A DNA stretch of 64,000 bases from Pseudomonas fluorescens (lineage in GTDB: Bacteria > Pseudomonadota > Gammaproteobacteria > Pseudomonadales > Pseudomonadaceae), in the NCBI RefSeq assembly GCF_000967965.1, contig NZ_LACC01000011.1, positions 62,001-126,000 on the forward strand, written 5' to 3'. The position numbers were made by a program, and so were the translations under genes. Within the stretch, counting starts at the first letter, position 1. Each line of letters begins with the position of its first letter. This document shows, in pieces, positions 52,996 through 62,231 of this stretch. The notes beneath the pieces are model-generated. The model ran no database searches. It was given only the letters and a program-made list of their open reading frames with translations, and had not been told where the DNA came from.

Positions 52996-54318
52996 TCAAT
53001 CGGCGGTGCTGATAACCCGTGATTTGGTGACCTGAGCCGGGGCAAAGTGGCAGGTAAAGGTGCTGCCGTGGCCCGGTACGCTGCTGATTTCCATCCGTGC
53101 CCGATGTCGTAACAAGACGTGTTTGACGATCGCCAGTCCCAGGCCGGTGCCCCCGGTGTTGGAGTTGCGGCTGGAGTCGACGCGGTAAAAACGTTCGGTC
53201 AGGCGCGGCAGGTGTTTGGCATCGATGCCGATCCCGGAGTCCTGCACGCTCAGGTGCGCCCCTTGGTCATCGCCCCACCAGCGAATGCGGATATTGCCTT
53301 CGGCCGGGGTGTATTTCACCGCGTTGAACACCAGGTTGGAAAACGCGCTGCGCAACTCCGCTTCGCTGCCCTTGAGCAGAATCGTCGGGTCGGCTTCCAG
53401 GGTGATTTTCTGGTTTTTCTGGCCGGACAACTGCTGCGCGTCGCTCTTGATCGATTGCAGCAAGCCGTCGATCGGTACCGGCTGGTTGTCCGATGGATAA
53501 TCGGTGGCTTCTAGCTTGGCCAGCAACAACAGGTCGTTGAGCAGGGTCTGCATGCGTCCACCTTGTTGCTGCATCTGCTGCAAGGCACGACCCCAGCGCG
53601 GATTCACCTCGTCGACGTTATCAAGCAAGGTTTCCAGGTAGCCGCAGATCACCGTCAACGGTGTGCGCAGTTCATGGGACACGTTGGCGATGAAGTCTTT
53701 GCGCATTTGCTCAAGCTGATGGATGCGCGTCACGTCGCGCACCAGCATCAAGTGTTCGTTGTTGCCGTAGCGGGTGATGTACAGCTGAATGCGCACGCGG
53801 TCGTTGGTTGGCGAGGGGATTTCCAGCGGCTCGGCGTAGCTGTCTTGCTCGAAGTATTCCTTGAAGCGCGGGTGGCGCACCAGGTTGGTCACTGGTTGGC
53901 CGCTGTCCTGTGGCGTCTTGAGGCCCAGCAGGGTTTCGGCGGCGCGGTTCCACCATTCCAGGTTGCCGTCGGTGTCGAGCATGATCACCGCGTCTTTCAG
54001 CGCGGCGGTGGATTCCTGAACCCGGTCGATCACCGCTTGCAGGCGCCCGCGTACCCGTTGGTCGCGGCGTTGCAGGTGGTAGATGCTGTCGAACACCTCG
54101 CCCCACAGGCCGTAGCCATCGGGTGGCGCTTCATCGGGTTTGTGCAGGCGCAGCCACTCGTGCAGACGCAGCAATTGCTTGAGGGTCCAGGCCAGGTAAA
54201 GACCCAGGCCTGCGGCGAGGCTCCAGCCGTAATAGCCGGTGATCAGACCGATCACCAGGCAGGCGGTGACCAGCAGCAGCATGTGGCGAATCAGGGTGCC
54301 ATGCCAGTTTTGGTTCAC
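52996..54318 (-). CDS. phoR: Phosphate-regulon sensor kinase PhoR
   Basis: A 440-residue inner-membrane histidine kinase. It senses the state of PstSCAB-PhoU and phosphorylates PhoB at low phosphate. Two N-terminal membrane segments (IRHMLLLVTACLVIGLITGYYGWSLAAGLGLYLAWTLKQLL) precede a short charged linker and a PAS domain (~105-200). The HisKA domain has His215 in NVSHELRTPLTVICGY. The ATPase domain has NAVKYTP, DSGIGID and GGTGLGLAIVKHVLLRH. The GTG at VNQNWHGTLIRH was chosen, because the only longer start (TTG) lies inside a repeat. It follows phoB on the same strand, 116 bases after its stop. Confidence 0.9.
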   Translation of the reverse strand: MNQNWHGTLIRHMLLLVTACLVIGLITGYYGWSLAAGLGLYLAWTLKQLLRLHEWLRLHKPDEAPPDGYGLWGEVFDSIYHLQRRDQRVRGRLQAVIDRVQESTAALKDAVIMLDTDGNLEWWNRAAETLLGLKTPQDSGQPVTNLVRHPRFKEYFEQDSYAEPLEIPSPTNDRVRIQLYITRYGNNEHLMLVRDVTRIHQLEQMRKDFIANVSHELRTPLTVICGYLETLLDNVDEVNPRWGRALQQMQQQGGRMQTLLNDLLLLAKLEATDYPSDNQPVPIDGLLQSIKSDAQQLSGQKNQKITLEADPTILLKGSEAELRSAFSNLVFNAVKYTPAEGNIRIRWWGDDQGAHLSVQDSGIGIDAKHLPRLTERFYRVDSSRNSNTGGTGLGLAIVKHVLLRHRARMEISSVPGHGSTFTCHFAPAQVTKSRVISTAD

Positions 54319-54351
54319 GAAAAAAATACGTCCTTGAATAGAAGCAGTTTT

Positions 54352-54429
54352 GAGCTTCAAGCCTCAAGCTGCAAGTTTGAGGCGGTTTGGCTTTTAGCTT
54401 GCCGCTTGTAGCTTAAAGCTTGCAGCTGT
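54352..54429. repeat. AGCTTGCAGCTTGTAGC-type repeat between phoB and phoR
   Basis: CTTCAAGCCTCAAGCTGCAAG is followed by TAGCTTGCCGCTTGTAGC and AGCTTGCAGC in inverted order. It fills the gap after the phoB stop and runs over the alternative TTG start of phoR. It resembles the element at 48410-48497. Confidence 0.7.
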
Positions 54430-54434
54430 TGTTA

Positions 54435-55124
54435 TCAGGCCTTGGTTGAGAACCTGTAGCCAGTGCCGCGCACGGTTTGTACCAGATTTTCGTAAGCATC
54501 GCCGAGGGCTTTGCGCAGGCGTCGAATGTGCACGTCAACGGTACGCTCTTCGACGTAGACGTTGCCGCCCCAGACCTGATCCAGCAACTGGCCACGAGTG
54601 TAGGCGCGCTCCTGGTGAGTCATGAAGAATTGCAGCAAGCGGTATTCGGTCGGGCCCATCTCGGCAGGACGGCCGTCGATGGTCACGCGGTGGCTGATCG
54701 GGTCCAGCAGCAGGCCGCCGACTTCGATTGGCGCCTCTCCATCGGTTGGGCCCGCACGGCGCAGCACGGCCTTCAGGCGCGCGACCAGCTCACGGGGGGA
54801 AAACGGTTTGGTGATGTAGTCGTCGGCACCGACTTCCAGGCCCTGGATCTTGTTGTCCTCTTCACCCTTGGCGGTGAGCATGATGATCGGGATGTCCCCG
54901 GTCAGCTCATCACGCTTGAGGCGGCGGGCCAGTTCGATGCCGGACGTGCCGGGCAGCATCCAGTCGAGCAGGATCAGGTCCGGTTTGCGGTCGACGATAA
55001 TGGCGTGGGCCTGCTGGGAGTTTTCAGCCTCCAGGCAGTCATAGCCGGCCATTTCCAACGCAACGGCGATCATTTCGCGAATAGGCGCTTCGTCGTCGAC
55101 GATCAGAATGCTCCTGCCAACCAT
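54435..55124 (-). CDS. phoB: Phosphate-regulon response regulator PhoB
   Basis: A 229-residue OmpR-type response regulator that activates Pho-box promoters when phosphorylated by PhoR. The receiver domain has the acidic pair in [13 protein letters not shown], the phosphorylated Asp54 in [19 protein letters not shown] and [21 protein letters not shown]. The C-terminal winged helix contains LTPIEYRLLQ-type sequence ([32 protein letters not shown]) and [15 protein letters not shown]. phoR follows on the same strand. A Pho-box-like sequence upstream suggests autoregulation. Confidence 0.96.
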   Translation of the reverse strand: MVGRSILIVDDEAPIREMIAVALEMAGYDCLEAENSQQAHAIIVDRKPDLILLDWMLPGTSGIELARRLKRDELTGDIPIIMLTAKGEEDNKIQGLEVGADDYITKPFSPRELVARLKAVLRRAGPTDGEAPIEVGGLLLDPISHRVTIDGRPAEMGPTEYRLLQFFMTHQERAYTRGQLLDQVWGGNVYVEERTVDVHIRRLRKALGDAYENLVQTVRGTGYRFSTKA

Positions 55125-55178
55125 GCCCTTAATCCTCTTGTCATTTAACTGTCTTGCGCCGCATTAGATAACGGAATT

Positions 55179-55196
55179 ATTGCAGTCGTGTGACAG
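55179..55196 (-). promoter_or_regulatory. Pho-box-like site upstream of phoB
   Basis: On the minus strand CTGTCAC-ACGA-CTGCAAT has the 7-4-7 layout with three mismatches to CTGTCAT repeats, 55 bases before the phoB ATG. It would explain self-activation. A second, weaker 7-4-7 site (TTGTCAT-TTAA-CTGTCTT) reads on the plus strand at 55139-55156. Confidence 0.6.
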
Positions 55197-55277
55197 TATT
55201 TTAGTCGGCCGGCGATTGGCTGGATCCTGGACTAAGCTTTAAGTCCGAATCCTGACAACCGCAAAAGGAAGGTTTCC

Positions 55278-55661
55278 ATGAACTACATTGCTCAATCCTG
55301 GAAGGCTTTGCTGGTCACTGCTGCGTTAACGCTGCCGACACTGGCCTTTGCCGCCGACCCGGCGATGATGAAAGACGGCATGATGGTCGATCACAAGGGC
55401 ATGACGGTCTACACGTACGACAAGGACAAGGATGGCAAGTCGATGTGCAACGGTGAGTGCGCCGAATACTGGCCGCCAATGATGGCGCCGGCGGGTGCCA
55501 AGGCTGAAGGTAAGTGGACAGTCGTCAAGCGTGACGATGGCATGATGCAATGGGCCTATGGCGGCAAGCCGCTGTACTACTACAAGGACGACAAGGCAGT
55601 CGGAGAAATGAAGGGCGACAAGAAGAAAGACGTCTGGCACGTCGTTCACGAGCATATGTAA
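55278..55661 (+). CDS. Secreted COG4315 (DUF-type lipoprotein_15) protein
   Basis: A 127-residue exported protein with signal peptide MNYIAQSWKALLVTAALTLPTLAFA. It has repeats of the COG4315 pattern, GMTVYTYDKDKDGKSMCNGECAEYWPPM and GKPLYYYKDDKAVGEMKGD. No lipobox cysteine was seen after the signal, so it may be a soluble periplasmic form. AAGGAAGG precedes the ATG. The function is unknown. It stands alone between phoB and ubiA. Confidence 0.85.
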   Translation: MNYIAQSWKALLVTAALTLPTLAFAADPAMMKDGMMVDHKGMTVYTYDKDKDGKSMCNGECAEYWPPMMAPAGAKAEGKWTVVKRDDGMMQWAYGGKPLYYYKDDKAVGEMKGDKKKDVWHVVHEHM

Positions 55662-55739
55662 CGGTTGTAGCCTGCCGCACCAGATCGCTGCCTTCGTTGC
55701 TCTGCAGGAGCTACTGAAGGCGGCGATCTTTTTGATGCT

Positions 55740-56630
55740 TCAACGCAACGCGTAATCCAGCACAATCCCGACGAAAATCGCCAAACCCGCCCAGTGATTG
55801 TGCAAAAACGCCTTGAAGCAGCGCATCCGGTCCTTGCCGCGGGTGTACCAGAATTCCCACGCAAAGCAGCCCGCCGCCACCAATAATCCGAGGTGGAACC
55901 AGCCACCAAGGTCGAACTTCGAACCCGCCAGCAACAGGCAGCCCAGCGCCAGCCCTTGCAGGGTCAGGATGATCACCCGGTCCGCGTCGCCGAACAGAAT
56001 CGCCGTGGATTTCACGCCGATCTTCAGGTCGTCGTCGCGGTCGGTCATCGCGTAATACGTGTCGTAACCCACGGTCCACATCAGGTTGGCGATCCACAGC
56101 AGCCATGCAACTGCCGGCAGTTCACCGGTTTCTGCGGTGAACGCCATCGGCATCCCCCACGAAAATGCGGCGCCCAGCACCACTTGCGGGTAATAGGTGT
56201 AGCGCTTCATGAACGGGTAACTGAACGCCAGCGCCAGACCGCCCAACGACAGCCATATGGTCGCGGCATTGGTGCACAGCACCAGCAGGAAACTCACGCC
56301 CATCAGCAATGCAAAGAACACCAGCGCCTCTTTGGAGCTGATCTTGCCGCTCACCAGCGGCCGCTGCTCGGTTCGCTTCACATGACCATCGACCTTGCGG
56401 TCCGCCCAGTCATTGATCACGCAGCCGCCAGCGCGGGTCAGCACCACACCGAGGACGAAAATCACAATGTTGGCCAGGGACGGCGAACCCTTGCCGGCAA
56501 TCCACAGCGCCCACAGCGTTGGCCAGAGCAGCAGGTAAATGCCGATCGGCTTGTCCATGCGGGTCAGCTGAATGAAGTCCCAGGCCCGAGGGTTCAAGCG
56601 GTTCAAGGACTTGAGCAGGCTTTGGTACAT
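55740..56630 (-). CDS. ubiA: 4-hydroxybenzoate polyprenyltransferase UbiA
   Basis: An integral-membrane prenyltransferase that attaches the polyprenyl tail to 4-hydroxybenzoate in ubiquinone synthesis. It has 296 residues from [12 protein letters not shown] and about nine membrane segments. The Asp-rich motifs [15 protein letters not shown] (first, ~residue 71) and [20 protein letters not shown] (second, ~190) bind Mg2+ and the prenyl diphosphate. The ATG overlaps the ubiC stop codon by one base (TGATG), so translation is likely coupled. Confidence 0.95.
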   Translation of the reverse strand: MYQSLLKSLNRLNPRAWDFIQLTRMDKPIGIYLLLWPTLWALWIAGKGSPSLANIVIFVLGVVLTRAGGCVINDWADRKVDGHVKRTEQRPLVSGKISSKEALVFFALLMGVSFLLVLCTNAATIWLSLGGLALAFSYPFMKRYTYYPQVVLGAAFSWGMPMAFTAETGELPAVAWLLWIANLMWTVGYDTYYAMTDRDDDLKIGVKSTAILFGDADRVIILTLQGLALGCLLLAGSKFDLGGWFHLGLLVAAGCFAWEFWYTRGKDRMRCFKAFLHNHWAGLAIFVGIVLDYALR

Positions 56631-57193
56631 CAACGGTTCTCCGATTGGGCGCAGGCGGCGTCCCACAGGGAAGGCAGGAAAATTTCGGCCACCAGCACGC
56701 TCAGCGCACCGCGGTCAAAGCGCGAACGACGGCCCCACAGCTCAGGCGATTGCACCTCGGCGGGCAGCCAGGCTTGCGGATAATGGCAAACCTCGATGGC
56801 CCGGCGCTGGAAGGCCTGATCGCAAAACAGCAATTCGCCCAGCGAGCGGCTGCCCAGTTCGTCCATATGCAGGCCGTCGCCTTGCAATGCACTGCGTGAC
56901 GCCACGCTGCGCGCAAACACCCACGCCTGGCCATGACCGCGCAAATACACCTCGCGCACCCAGCCCTCACTGCCATCGGCCAGGTCCAGCGCTGCGCACT
57001 CGTCGGCGCGCAGGGGCTGCCAGCCTTCGAACATCGGCGAGACGCTAAAGGCATCATTCGACAGATGAATCAGACGTCTGGTGAGCGAGCCTTCGTCGAA
57101 CAGCCAGTCCAGGGTGGAAGCATCGGGAAGGGGCGCCAGTTCGCTGCGCGAGAGCCAGAGAGGAGCTGGAGAGGGGGATTCTGTGTGATGCAC
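56630..57193 (-). CDS. ubiC: Chorismate lyase UbiC
   Basis: Converts chorismate to 4-hydroxybenzoate and pyruvate, the first committed step of ubiquinone synthesis. The 187-residue length is near the family norm. Landmarks are [38 protein letters not shown] (with the product-binding Arg) and the C-terminal LWGRRSRFD (Arg and the active-site Glu region) followed by [11 protein letters not shown]. It is directly followed by ubiA, its pathway partner. The region between it and rubA carries the divergent promoters. Confidence 0.93.
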   Translation of the reverse strand: MHHTESPSPAPLWLSRSELAPLPDASTLDWLFDEGSLTRRLIHLSNDAFSVSPMFEGWQPLRADECAALDLADGSEGWVREVYLRGHGQAWVFARSVASRSALQGDGLHMDELGSRSLGELLFCDQAFQRRAIEVCHYPQAWLPAEVQSPELWGRRSRFDRGALSVLVAEIFLPSLWDAACAQSENR

Positions 57194-57392
57194 AATGAGT
57201 CATTATTGGCAGCAAATGAGGCGGCGAGCTTAACATGTCAGCCGCCGATATCGATTGAAATGGCCTGCCGTTGCGCCGAACAGGCTTGCATCCGACGGCC
57301 CCGATCAGTACAAAACGCGCTGAGTTGGACGGCAGTGCTGCAACCATCGACCGTCTGGCCGGCAAAACGCCTGAACCCTGAGGAAGTACCTG

Positions 57393-57563
57393 ATGAAAAA
57401 GTGGCAATGTATCGTCTGCGGCCTGATCTACAACGAAGCCGACGGTTGGCCGGATGATGGCATTGCGCCGGGCACCCGTTGGGAAGACGTCCCGGCAGAC
57501 TGGCTGTGCCCGGACTGCGGTGTGGGCAAGATGGATTTTGAAATGATCGAAATCGCTGCCTGA
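57393..57563 (+). CDS. rubA: Rubredoxin
   Basis: A 56-residue rubredoxin, a small iron protein with one Fe bound by four Cys. The two CxxC pairs are Cys6/Cys9 (CIVCG) and Cys39/Cys42 (CPDCG), with the aromatic core [25 protein letters not shown] between them. It passes electrons from rubredoxin reductase to a partner such as an alkane hydroxylase or oxygen/peroxide reductase. AGGAAG lies before the ATG. The next gene encodes its reductase, 18 bases on. Confidence 0.96.
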   Translation: MKKWQCIVCGLIYNEADGWPDDGIAPGTRWEDVPADWLCPDCGVGKMDFEMIEIAA

Positions 57564-57581
57564 ATAATTGAGGAGTAAGGA

Positions 57582-58730
57582 ATGAACGCACCTGTCGTAA
57601 TCATTGGCACCGGCCTGGCGGGCTACAACGTGGCCCGCGAGTTTCGCAAACTCGATAGCGAAACCCCGCTGCTGCTGATTACCGCCGATGACGGACGCTC
57701 CTACTCCAAGCCGATGCTCTCCACCGGCTTCGGCAAAAACAAGAATGCCGACGGCCTGAGCATGGCCGAACCCGGCGCCATGGCCGAGCAGCTCAAGGCC
57801 GAAGTACGCACCCACACGCGCATCAGCGGCATCGACCCGGGCCACAAGCGCCTGTGGATCGGTGAAGAAGCGGTGATCTACCGCGACCTGATCCTGGCCT
57901 GGGGCGCCGAAACCGTGCGCGTGCCCATTGAAGGCGACGCGGCGGATTGCGTATTCCCGATCAACGACCTTGAAGACTACGCACGCTTCCGTGCGGCGGC
58001 GGCCGGCAAGCGCCGCGTGCTGCTGCTCGGCGCCGGCCTGATCGGCTGCGAGTTCGCCAACGACCTGACCCTGGGCGGCTACGAAGTGCAGCTGGTTGCA
58101 CCGTGCGAGCAAGTCATGCCGACCCTGCTGCACCCGGCGGCCGCCGCTGCGGTGCAGGCTGGCCTCGAAAGCCTCGGCGCGCGCTTCCACCTCGGCCCGG
58201 TGCTCAATCGCCTGCAACGCGTGGCTGACGGCCTGGAAGCACACCTGTCCGATGGCCAGGTGATCCCGTGCGACGTGGTGGTCTCGGCCATTGGCCTGCG
58301 CCCGCGCGTCGACCTGGCGGCAGCGGCCGGTCTGCAGGTCAACCGCGGCATCATGGTCGATCGGCACCTGAAAACTTCCCACGCCAACATCTACGCCCTG
58401 GGCGACTGTGCCGAGGTCGATGGGCTGAATCTGCTGTACGTCATGCCCCTGATGAGCTGTGCGAGGGCGCTGGCGCAAACCCTGGCCGGCAACCCGACCG
58501 CCGTCACCTATGGCCCGATGCCGATCACCGTCAAAACCCCGGTCTGCCCGTTGGTGGTATCCCCGCCGCCACGGGGTGCAGAGGGCATCTGGACAGTCGA
58601 AGGGCAGGGCGCCGACATCAAGGTTTTATGCCGCGATGCCGCGGGCAAGCTGCTCGGTTACGCCCTTACCGGTGCCGCCGTGATGGAAAAACTGGCCCTG
58701 AACAAAGAGCTTCCGGCTCTGTTGGCGTAA
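57582..58730 (+). CDS. Rubredoxin-NAD(+) reductase
   Basis: A 382-residue FAD flavoprotein that reduces rubredoxin with NADH. Two dinucleotide folds are visible: the FAD-binding [17 protein letters not shown] at the N-terminus and the NADH-binding [13 protein letters not shown] near residue 147. The FAD-ribityl motif with conserved Asp is [13 protein letters not shown] near residue 270. GAGGAG lies before the ATG. It is co-transcribed with rubA, as in other pseudomonads. Confidence 0.93.
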   Translation: MNAPVVIIGTGLAGYNVAREFRKLDSETPLLLITADDGRSYSKPMLSTGFGKNKNADGLSMAEPGAMAEQLKAEVRTHTRISGIDPGHKRLWIGEEAVIYRDLILAWGAETVRVPIEGDAADCVFPINDLEDYARFRAAAAGKRRVLLLGAGLIGCEFANDLTLGGYEVQLVAPCEQVMPTLLHPAAAAAVQAGLESLGARFHLGPVLNRLQRVADGLEAHLSDGQVIPCDVVVSAIGLRPRVDLAAAAGLQVNRGIMVDRHLKTSHANIYALGDCAEVDGLNLLYVMPLMSCARALAQTLAGNPTAVTYGPMPITVKTPVCPLVVSPPPRGAEGIWTVEGQGADIKVLCRDAAGKLLGYALTGAAVMEKLALNKELPALLA

Positions 58731-58924
58731 ATACCGGTCGTTCTGTCGGAATCACCCCCCTTTTGCCCTAACAATGGCCGCGCCGATACTGGCGCGGGGC
58801 CTCACTGCGTGCCATCCTCACTCCCGTCTGCCGCAGAGTAGAGCACCTGCGGCGCTTTTGGCGCTGCTCCGCAGAGAGCAGCACGGACATAACAACAACA
58901 AACCGTCAAAGGGGCTTCACTCAC

Positions 58925-59200
58925 ATGCGTAAACCAGACCTCGCCGCAGCCATTGCTGAAAAAGCAGACCTCACCAAAGAACAAGCCAACCGCGTTCTCA
59001 ACGCCGTTCTTGAAGAAATCACCGGTGCCCTGCACCGCAAAGACAGCGTGACGCTGGTGGGCTTCGGCACCTTCCTGCAACGCCATCGCGGTGCCCGCAC
59101 CGGCAAAAACCCGCAAACCGGTGAACCCGTCAAAATCAAGGCCAGCAACACCGTTGCGTTCAAGCCAGGCAAATCGTTGAAAGACAGCGTCAATCCGTAA
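58925..59200 (+). CDS. hupA: HU-type DNA-binding protein HupA
   Basis: A 91-residue histone-like HU subunit that bends and compacts DNA. The N-terminal helices (LAAAIAEKADLTKEQANRVLNAVLEEITGALHR) are followed by VTLVGFGTFLQRHRGARTGKNPQTGEPVKIKASNTVAFKPGKSLKD. The tip of the DNA-intercalating arm has the conserved Pro in RTGKNPQTGEP. The position between rubredoxin reductase and recG matches hupA of P. putida. An intrinsic terminator follows at 59242-59277. Confidence 0.92.
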   Translation: MRKPDLAAAIAEKADLTKEQANRVLNAVLEEITGALHRKDSVTLVGFGTFLQRHRGARTGKNPQTGEPVKIKASNTVAFKPGKSLKDSVNP

Positions 59201-59241
59201 TCCGTTTTCACCTCCCGCGCAGCGGGGGAGTGGAATAAAAA

Positions 59242-59277
59242 ATGGGCACGCCAACCAGGGTTGGGTGCCCATTTTTT
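59242..59277 (+). terminator. Intrinsic terminator of hupA
   Basis: ATGGGCAC / GTGCCCAT, extended by CCAAC / GTTGG, forms a long stem with a short loop followed by six T residues, 42 bases past the hupA stop codon. Confidence 0.87.
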
Positions 59278-59289
59278 GTGGGTGGCGAA

Positions 59290-59685
59290 TCAGCCGAGCC
59301 CGCTTTGTTGCTTGGCGAGAATCGCCGCCATTTCCGGTCCATCCAGATGATCCAGCGCCCGCTCTACCAGCAAATGCGCCCCCTCAGCCACGCGACTGAT
59401 CGCCAGGGCTACTGAGCGGCGTGAGCCGTCTACATCATCGGCCAGGTCCGCGGCGATGGCGCTGATGGACAGCAAATCTTCCGATGCGTTGGCCAGGAGT
59501 GCTTCGGTGTTGATGTCCGGGCAGACACTGAAGAGTTGGCCGCTGCGTTTCGTTGGTGCTTGTTTTGGTGGGGCGAGATAGTGATCGAGGGCGCGTTCGG
59601 CGGCTTCGTGGAGTTTTTTGGAATCGAGGGATTCGTAGGGGGATGTAGCCGGATCTTCTGGCGGATTAGGTGTTGGTTTGAACAT
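59290..59685 (-). CDS. DUF6124-family protein
   Basis: A 131-residue protein from MFKPTPNPPEDPATSP, a Pseudomonas-specific family annotated as DUF6124. It opens with a Pro-rich segment (MFKPTPNPPEDP) and continues with helices (LHEAAERALDHYLA, ALLANASEDLLSISAIAADLADD, SVALAISRVAEGAHLLVERALDHL). No signal or membrane segment is seen. The frame continues 71 codons further upstream, but that DNA folds as paired RNA elements, so the ATG at MFKP is favoured. It is convergent with hupA. The function is unknown. Confidence 0.75.
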   Translation of the reverse strand: MFKPTPNPPEDPATSPYESLDSKKLHEAAERALDHYLAPPKQAPTKRSGQLFSVCPDINTEALLANASEDLLSISAIAADLADDVDGSRRSVALAISRVAEGAHLLVERALDHLDGPEMAAILAKQQSGLG

Positions 59686-59737
59686 TTGAATCACCGAGTT
59701 ATGGAGCTCACACAGTTTCGCTTGCTTCGAAAAAGGT

Positions 59738-59884
59738 GGCAGCTGTGTATAGGTGTGCAAGACCGGACTCGGTTGCCGGCAGACCCGAAGGACTCCCACA
59801 CACAGCCGCCATAACGATTCGCGAGGATAAAAAAACACCCGGTGAATAGCCATAACCGATTGCATGACGAGTCCGGACTTGCAC
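59738..59884 (-). promoter_or_regulatory. Structured leader of the DUF6124 gene (candidate RNA element)
   Basis: On the minus strand the order is A (GTGCAAGTCCGGACTCG, 59884-59868), B (GGCGGCTGTGTGTGGG, 59810-59795), A' (CGAGTCCGGTCTTGCAC, 59771-59755) and B' (CCTATACACAGCTGCC, 59753-59738). A pairs with A' over 17 bases with one mismatch. B pairs with B' over 16 bases, counting three G-U pairs. The pairs interleave, so they form a pseudoknot or alternative folds. The leader precedes the MFKP start by ~50 bases. Confidence 0.6.
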
Positions 59885-60222
59885 GTCCGAGTCACCAACT
59901 TTGCAGTGACTGGGAGAGGTTATCGGTGCCGGCCAAGTACGCCTAGTTCATGTATAGCCCAGCGTATTGAAGGAAATGTCCGATAGGTTTGCGGGGTTGA
60001 AGATCAAAAAATCGCAGCCTCCGGCAGCTCCTACAGAATGTGTTTCGTTTGGTGTAGGAGTGGTGTGTGGAGTGGTCTTGAAGGAAGTTTTGATAATTGT
60101 GACTTGGTGGTCATCGTGAGGGTAATGGTTCTGATCTTCTTCTAACGCAAGCAGATACTGGTGTTATCGCCTGAAGCCGTTAAACTGCCCCAGCCGTTCA
60201 TTTTTCTCTTGAGGCTGTGCGC

Positions 60223-60594
60223 ATGAAATTTCGTTTTCTGCTGTGGATGCTGGGTTTGTTGATGGGTAAGGCCAGCCGGACCAATCCGGCGTTTCAGCAG
60301 CAACTGGGTGACAAGGACCTGGTGTTTCAGCTGCAGACCCTGGACGGGAAAGTGGCGCGGCAATTCCGCGTGAAGGACCAGCGCATCACCAGCCAATCGG
60401 GTGTGCATGCCGAGCCTGCGTTTGCGATTGCCTTCAAAGACGCCGCGTACGGCTTTGCCACGATGCAGGCGAAGAACAAGCAACTGGCGTTCATGACGGG
60501 GATTCAGGACAAGTCGATTCAGATCAAGGGCAACCCGGCGCTGGTGATCTGGTTCCAGGGGCTGACAAAGTACTTGAAGCCGAAGAAGGCGTAG
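60223..60594 (+). CDS. SCP2-like small protein
   Basis: A 123-residue protein, start MKFRFLLWMLG with an upstream GTG two codons earlier. The N-terminus is hydrophobic (FRFLLWMLGLLMG) and could be a membrane anchor or uncleaved signal. The rest, LQTLDGKVARQFRVKDQRITSQSGVHAEPAFAIAFKDAAYGFATM followed by IQIKGNPALVIWFQGLTKYL, resembles the SCP2 lipid-binding domain family. It is the orthologue of a conserved gene next to recG in P. aeruginosa. The lipid or partner is unknown. Confidence 0.78.
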   Translation: MKFRFLLWMLGLLMGKASRTNPAFQQQLGDKDLVFQLQTLDGKVARQFRVKDQRITSQSGVHAEPAFAIAFKDAAYGFATMQAKNKQLAFMTGIQDKSIQIKGNPALVIWFQGLTKYLKPKKA

Positions 60595-60746
60595 GAGCGA
60601 GCTTGCTCCGGGCGGCGTTCCGACGAGAAACTCAAGTACCCCGTGTTTATCCAGGATGCACGCGTCATCGTTGACGACCTTCGCGGGCAAGCCCGCTCCT
60701 ACAGGATTCAGGTGATCCATGTGGGAGCGTGGCTTGCCCGCGATGC
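60592..60746. repeat. REP cluster (three palindromes)
   Basis: Three palindromes (GTAGGAGCGAGCTTGCTCC with GGGCGGCGTTCCGACGA tail at 60592-60627; TTCGCGGGCAAGCCCGCTCC at 60680-60703; GTGGGAGCGTGGCTTGCCCG at 60719-60743) lie between the SCP2-like and YbaK-HDOD genes. The first starts on the SCP2-like stop codon. Confidence 0.85.
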
Positions 60747-60749
60747 TTT

Positions 60750-62153
60750 TCAGCCTTGAGTGAATTGCGAAGCCAGTTCGCGCAACAGCACTTCGGCCTC
60801 GAGGACTTTGCTGACCACGTCATTGGCTTTTTCGCGGCTCAGGCCAAGGCGTTCGAGCAGGGCGTCGGGGATATCTTCGTCGGGGCCCGAGCCGATGCCA
60901 CGGCTGCGAAGCAGGCGCACCGACAGGCACACCAGGTTCGGGTACTCAGCGAAGTCGCCGTCGTAGTGAGGATCGTGCTGGAAGCGCAGGGCGGTGGCCA
61001 GTTCTTCAGGCATGTCCCAGTAGCGCATCAGCCACGAGCCGATCTGTTCCCGGCTGATGCCCAGCAGGTGTTGTTCCACGAAGCTGTGGCACAGGTGCGG
61101 GTTGACCTCCAGGTGGCGGCAGATCAGCGAGAAGTGCGGCGGGAACACGTGGGCCAGCAGCAGGTAGCCGAAGTTGTGCAGCAGGCCGGCGAGGTAGGTC
61201 AGGCCGGCTTCCGGGCGCTGGGCGCGCGGCATGGCGCGGGTCAGGCCTTCGATGACGGCGGCGGTGTAGATCGATTGCTGCCAGTACGGCGTGGAGTGTT
61301 GCGGGTGGTCCTTGGGCAGGCTCAGGGTTTTGCCCAAGGCCAGGCCCAGCGCCAGGTTGATCACCAGGTCGAAGCCCAGCACCCGGACGATGGCGTCTTC
61401 CACCGAGCGGATCTTGCCCGGCGAGGCGTAGTAGGGCGATGCCGCCCAGCTCACGACTTGTGCGGCCAGCGCCGGGTCAGTTTCGACCACGCCGGTGATG
61501 TCGTCGATGGTGGCGTTGGGGTCGACGCGCAGCTTGATGATTTTTTGCGCGGTTTCGGCCAGCGGCGGAATCTCGATGGTCGCTTCCAGACGCTGCTGGA
61601 TGCGCCGTGCGGTGAACGCCTGGACGGCCTGGGTGATTTCCTTGCGGTCATCATCGGGGCGGTCGAGGTTGGGACGGATGCTGGTCAGGTTTTCGCCGAA
61701 GTTGGCGGCGCTGGCCTTGGTCAGCATGGTCGCCTTGAAGTCTTCGCTGGAGATTTCCAGCAGCACGCCCGGCTCACCGGAGTTGATCAGCAACTTCGGC
61801 TCACGCAGCAGGCTTTCGTCGTACAGGCACGGTGAACTGGTCAGTGCCGGCAGGCCCGGCAGCAAGCTGAGGTTGTGCTTGCCGAGCATTTTTGTCAGGC
61901 GTTCGGTGGGTACGGCGGCGAGGCGCCGACCGGTGAGTTCAGTGAGGCGATTGAGGTCCAGCAATTGGCTCTGCGGGAACAGCACCATCAATACGCCAAC
62001 GCTGTCATCCAGCAGAACGGCCTGCACTTTACGCGCGGCATTGAGGCCGTGACGGTCCAGCACTTCTTCATAGGCAATGCCTAACTTGCCCAGCATCAGC
62101 CGAATAACCGACGGAGCGTGCGGGGTGTCGGGTGCGAAGGCAACTTCGGTCAT
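60750..62153 (-). CDS. YbaK-HDOD fusion protein
   Basis: A 467-residue protein with an N-terminal YbaK/aminoacyl-tRNA-deacylase-like domain (residues ~15-150, KVQAVLLDDSVGVLMVLFPQSQLLDLNRL and EISSEDFKATM at its edges) and a C-terminal HDOD domain (~205-420). The HDOD part has IEIPPLAETAQKIIKLRVDPNATIDDITGVVETDPALAAQVVSWAASPYYASPG and GLLHNFGYLLLAHVFPPHF. HDOD lacks the catalytic HD residues of HD-GYP, so it probably acts as a scaffold in signalling. The combination occurs across pseudomonads; the joint role is unknown. The gene is transcribed toward the SCP2-like gene's 3' end. Confidence 0.85.
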   Translation of the reverse strand: MTEVAFAPDTPHAPSVIRLMLGKLGIAYEEVLDRHGLNAARKVQAVLLDDSVGVLMVLFPQSQLLDLNRLTELTGRRLAAVPTERLTKMLGKHNLSLLPGLPALTSSPCLYDESLLREPKLLINSGEPGVLLEISSEDFKATMLTKASAANFGENLTSIRPNLDRPDDDRKEITQAVQAFTARRIQQRLEATIEIPPLAETAQKIIKLRVDPNATIDDITGVVETDPALAAQVVSWAASPYYASPGKIRSVEDAIVRVLGFDLVINLALGLALGKTLSLPKDHPQHSTPYWQQSIYTAAVIEGLTRAMPRAQRPEAGLTYLAGLLHNFGYLLLAHVFPPHFSLICRHLEVNPHLCHSFVEQHLLGISREQIGSWLMRYWDMPEELATALRFQHDPHYDGDFAEYPNLVCLSVRLLRSRGIGSGPDEDIPDALLERLGLSREKANDVVSKVLEAEVLLRELASQFTQG

Positions 62154-62231
62154 GGTCTGTATCCGTACTTAAACAATTGCAGGAGTATAACCAGCTTGCT
62201 TGGGACCACGCCTCAGAAACCGTGACGGTTG

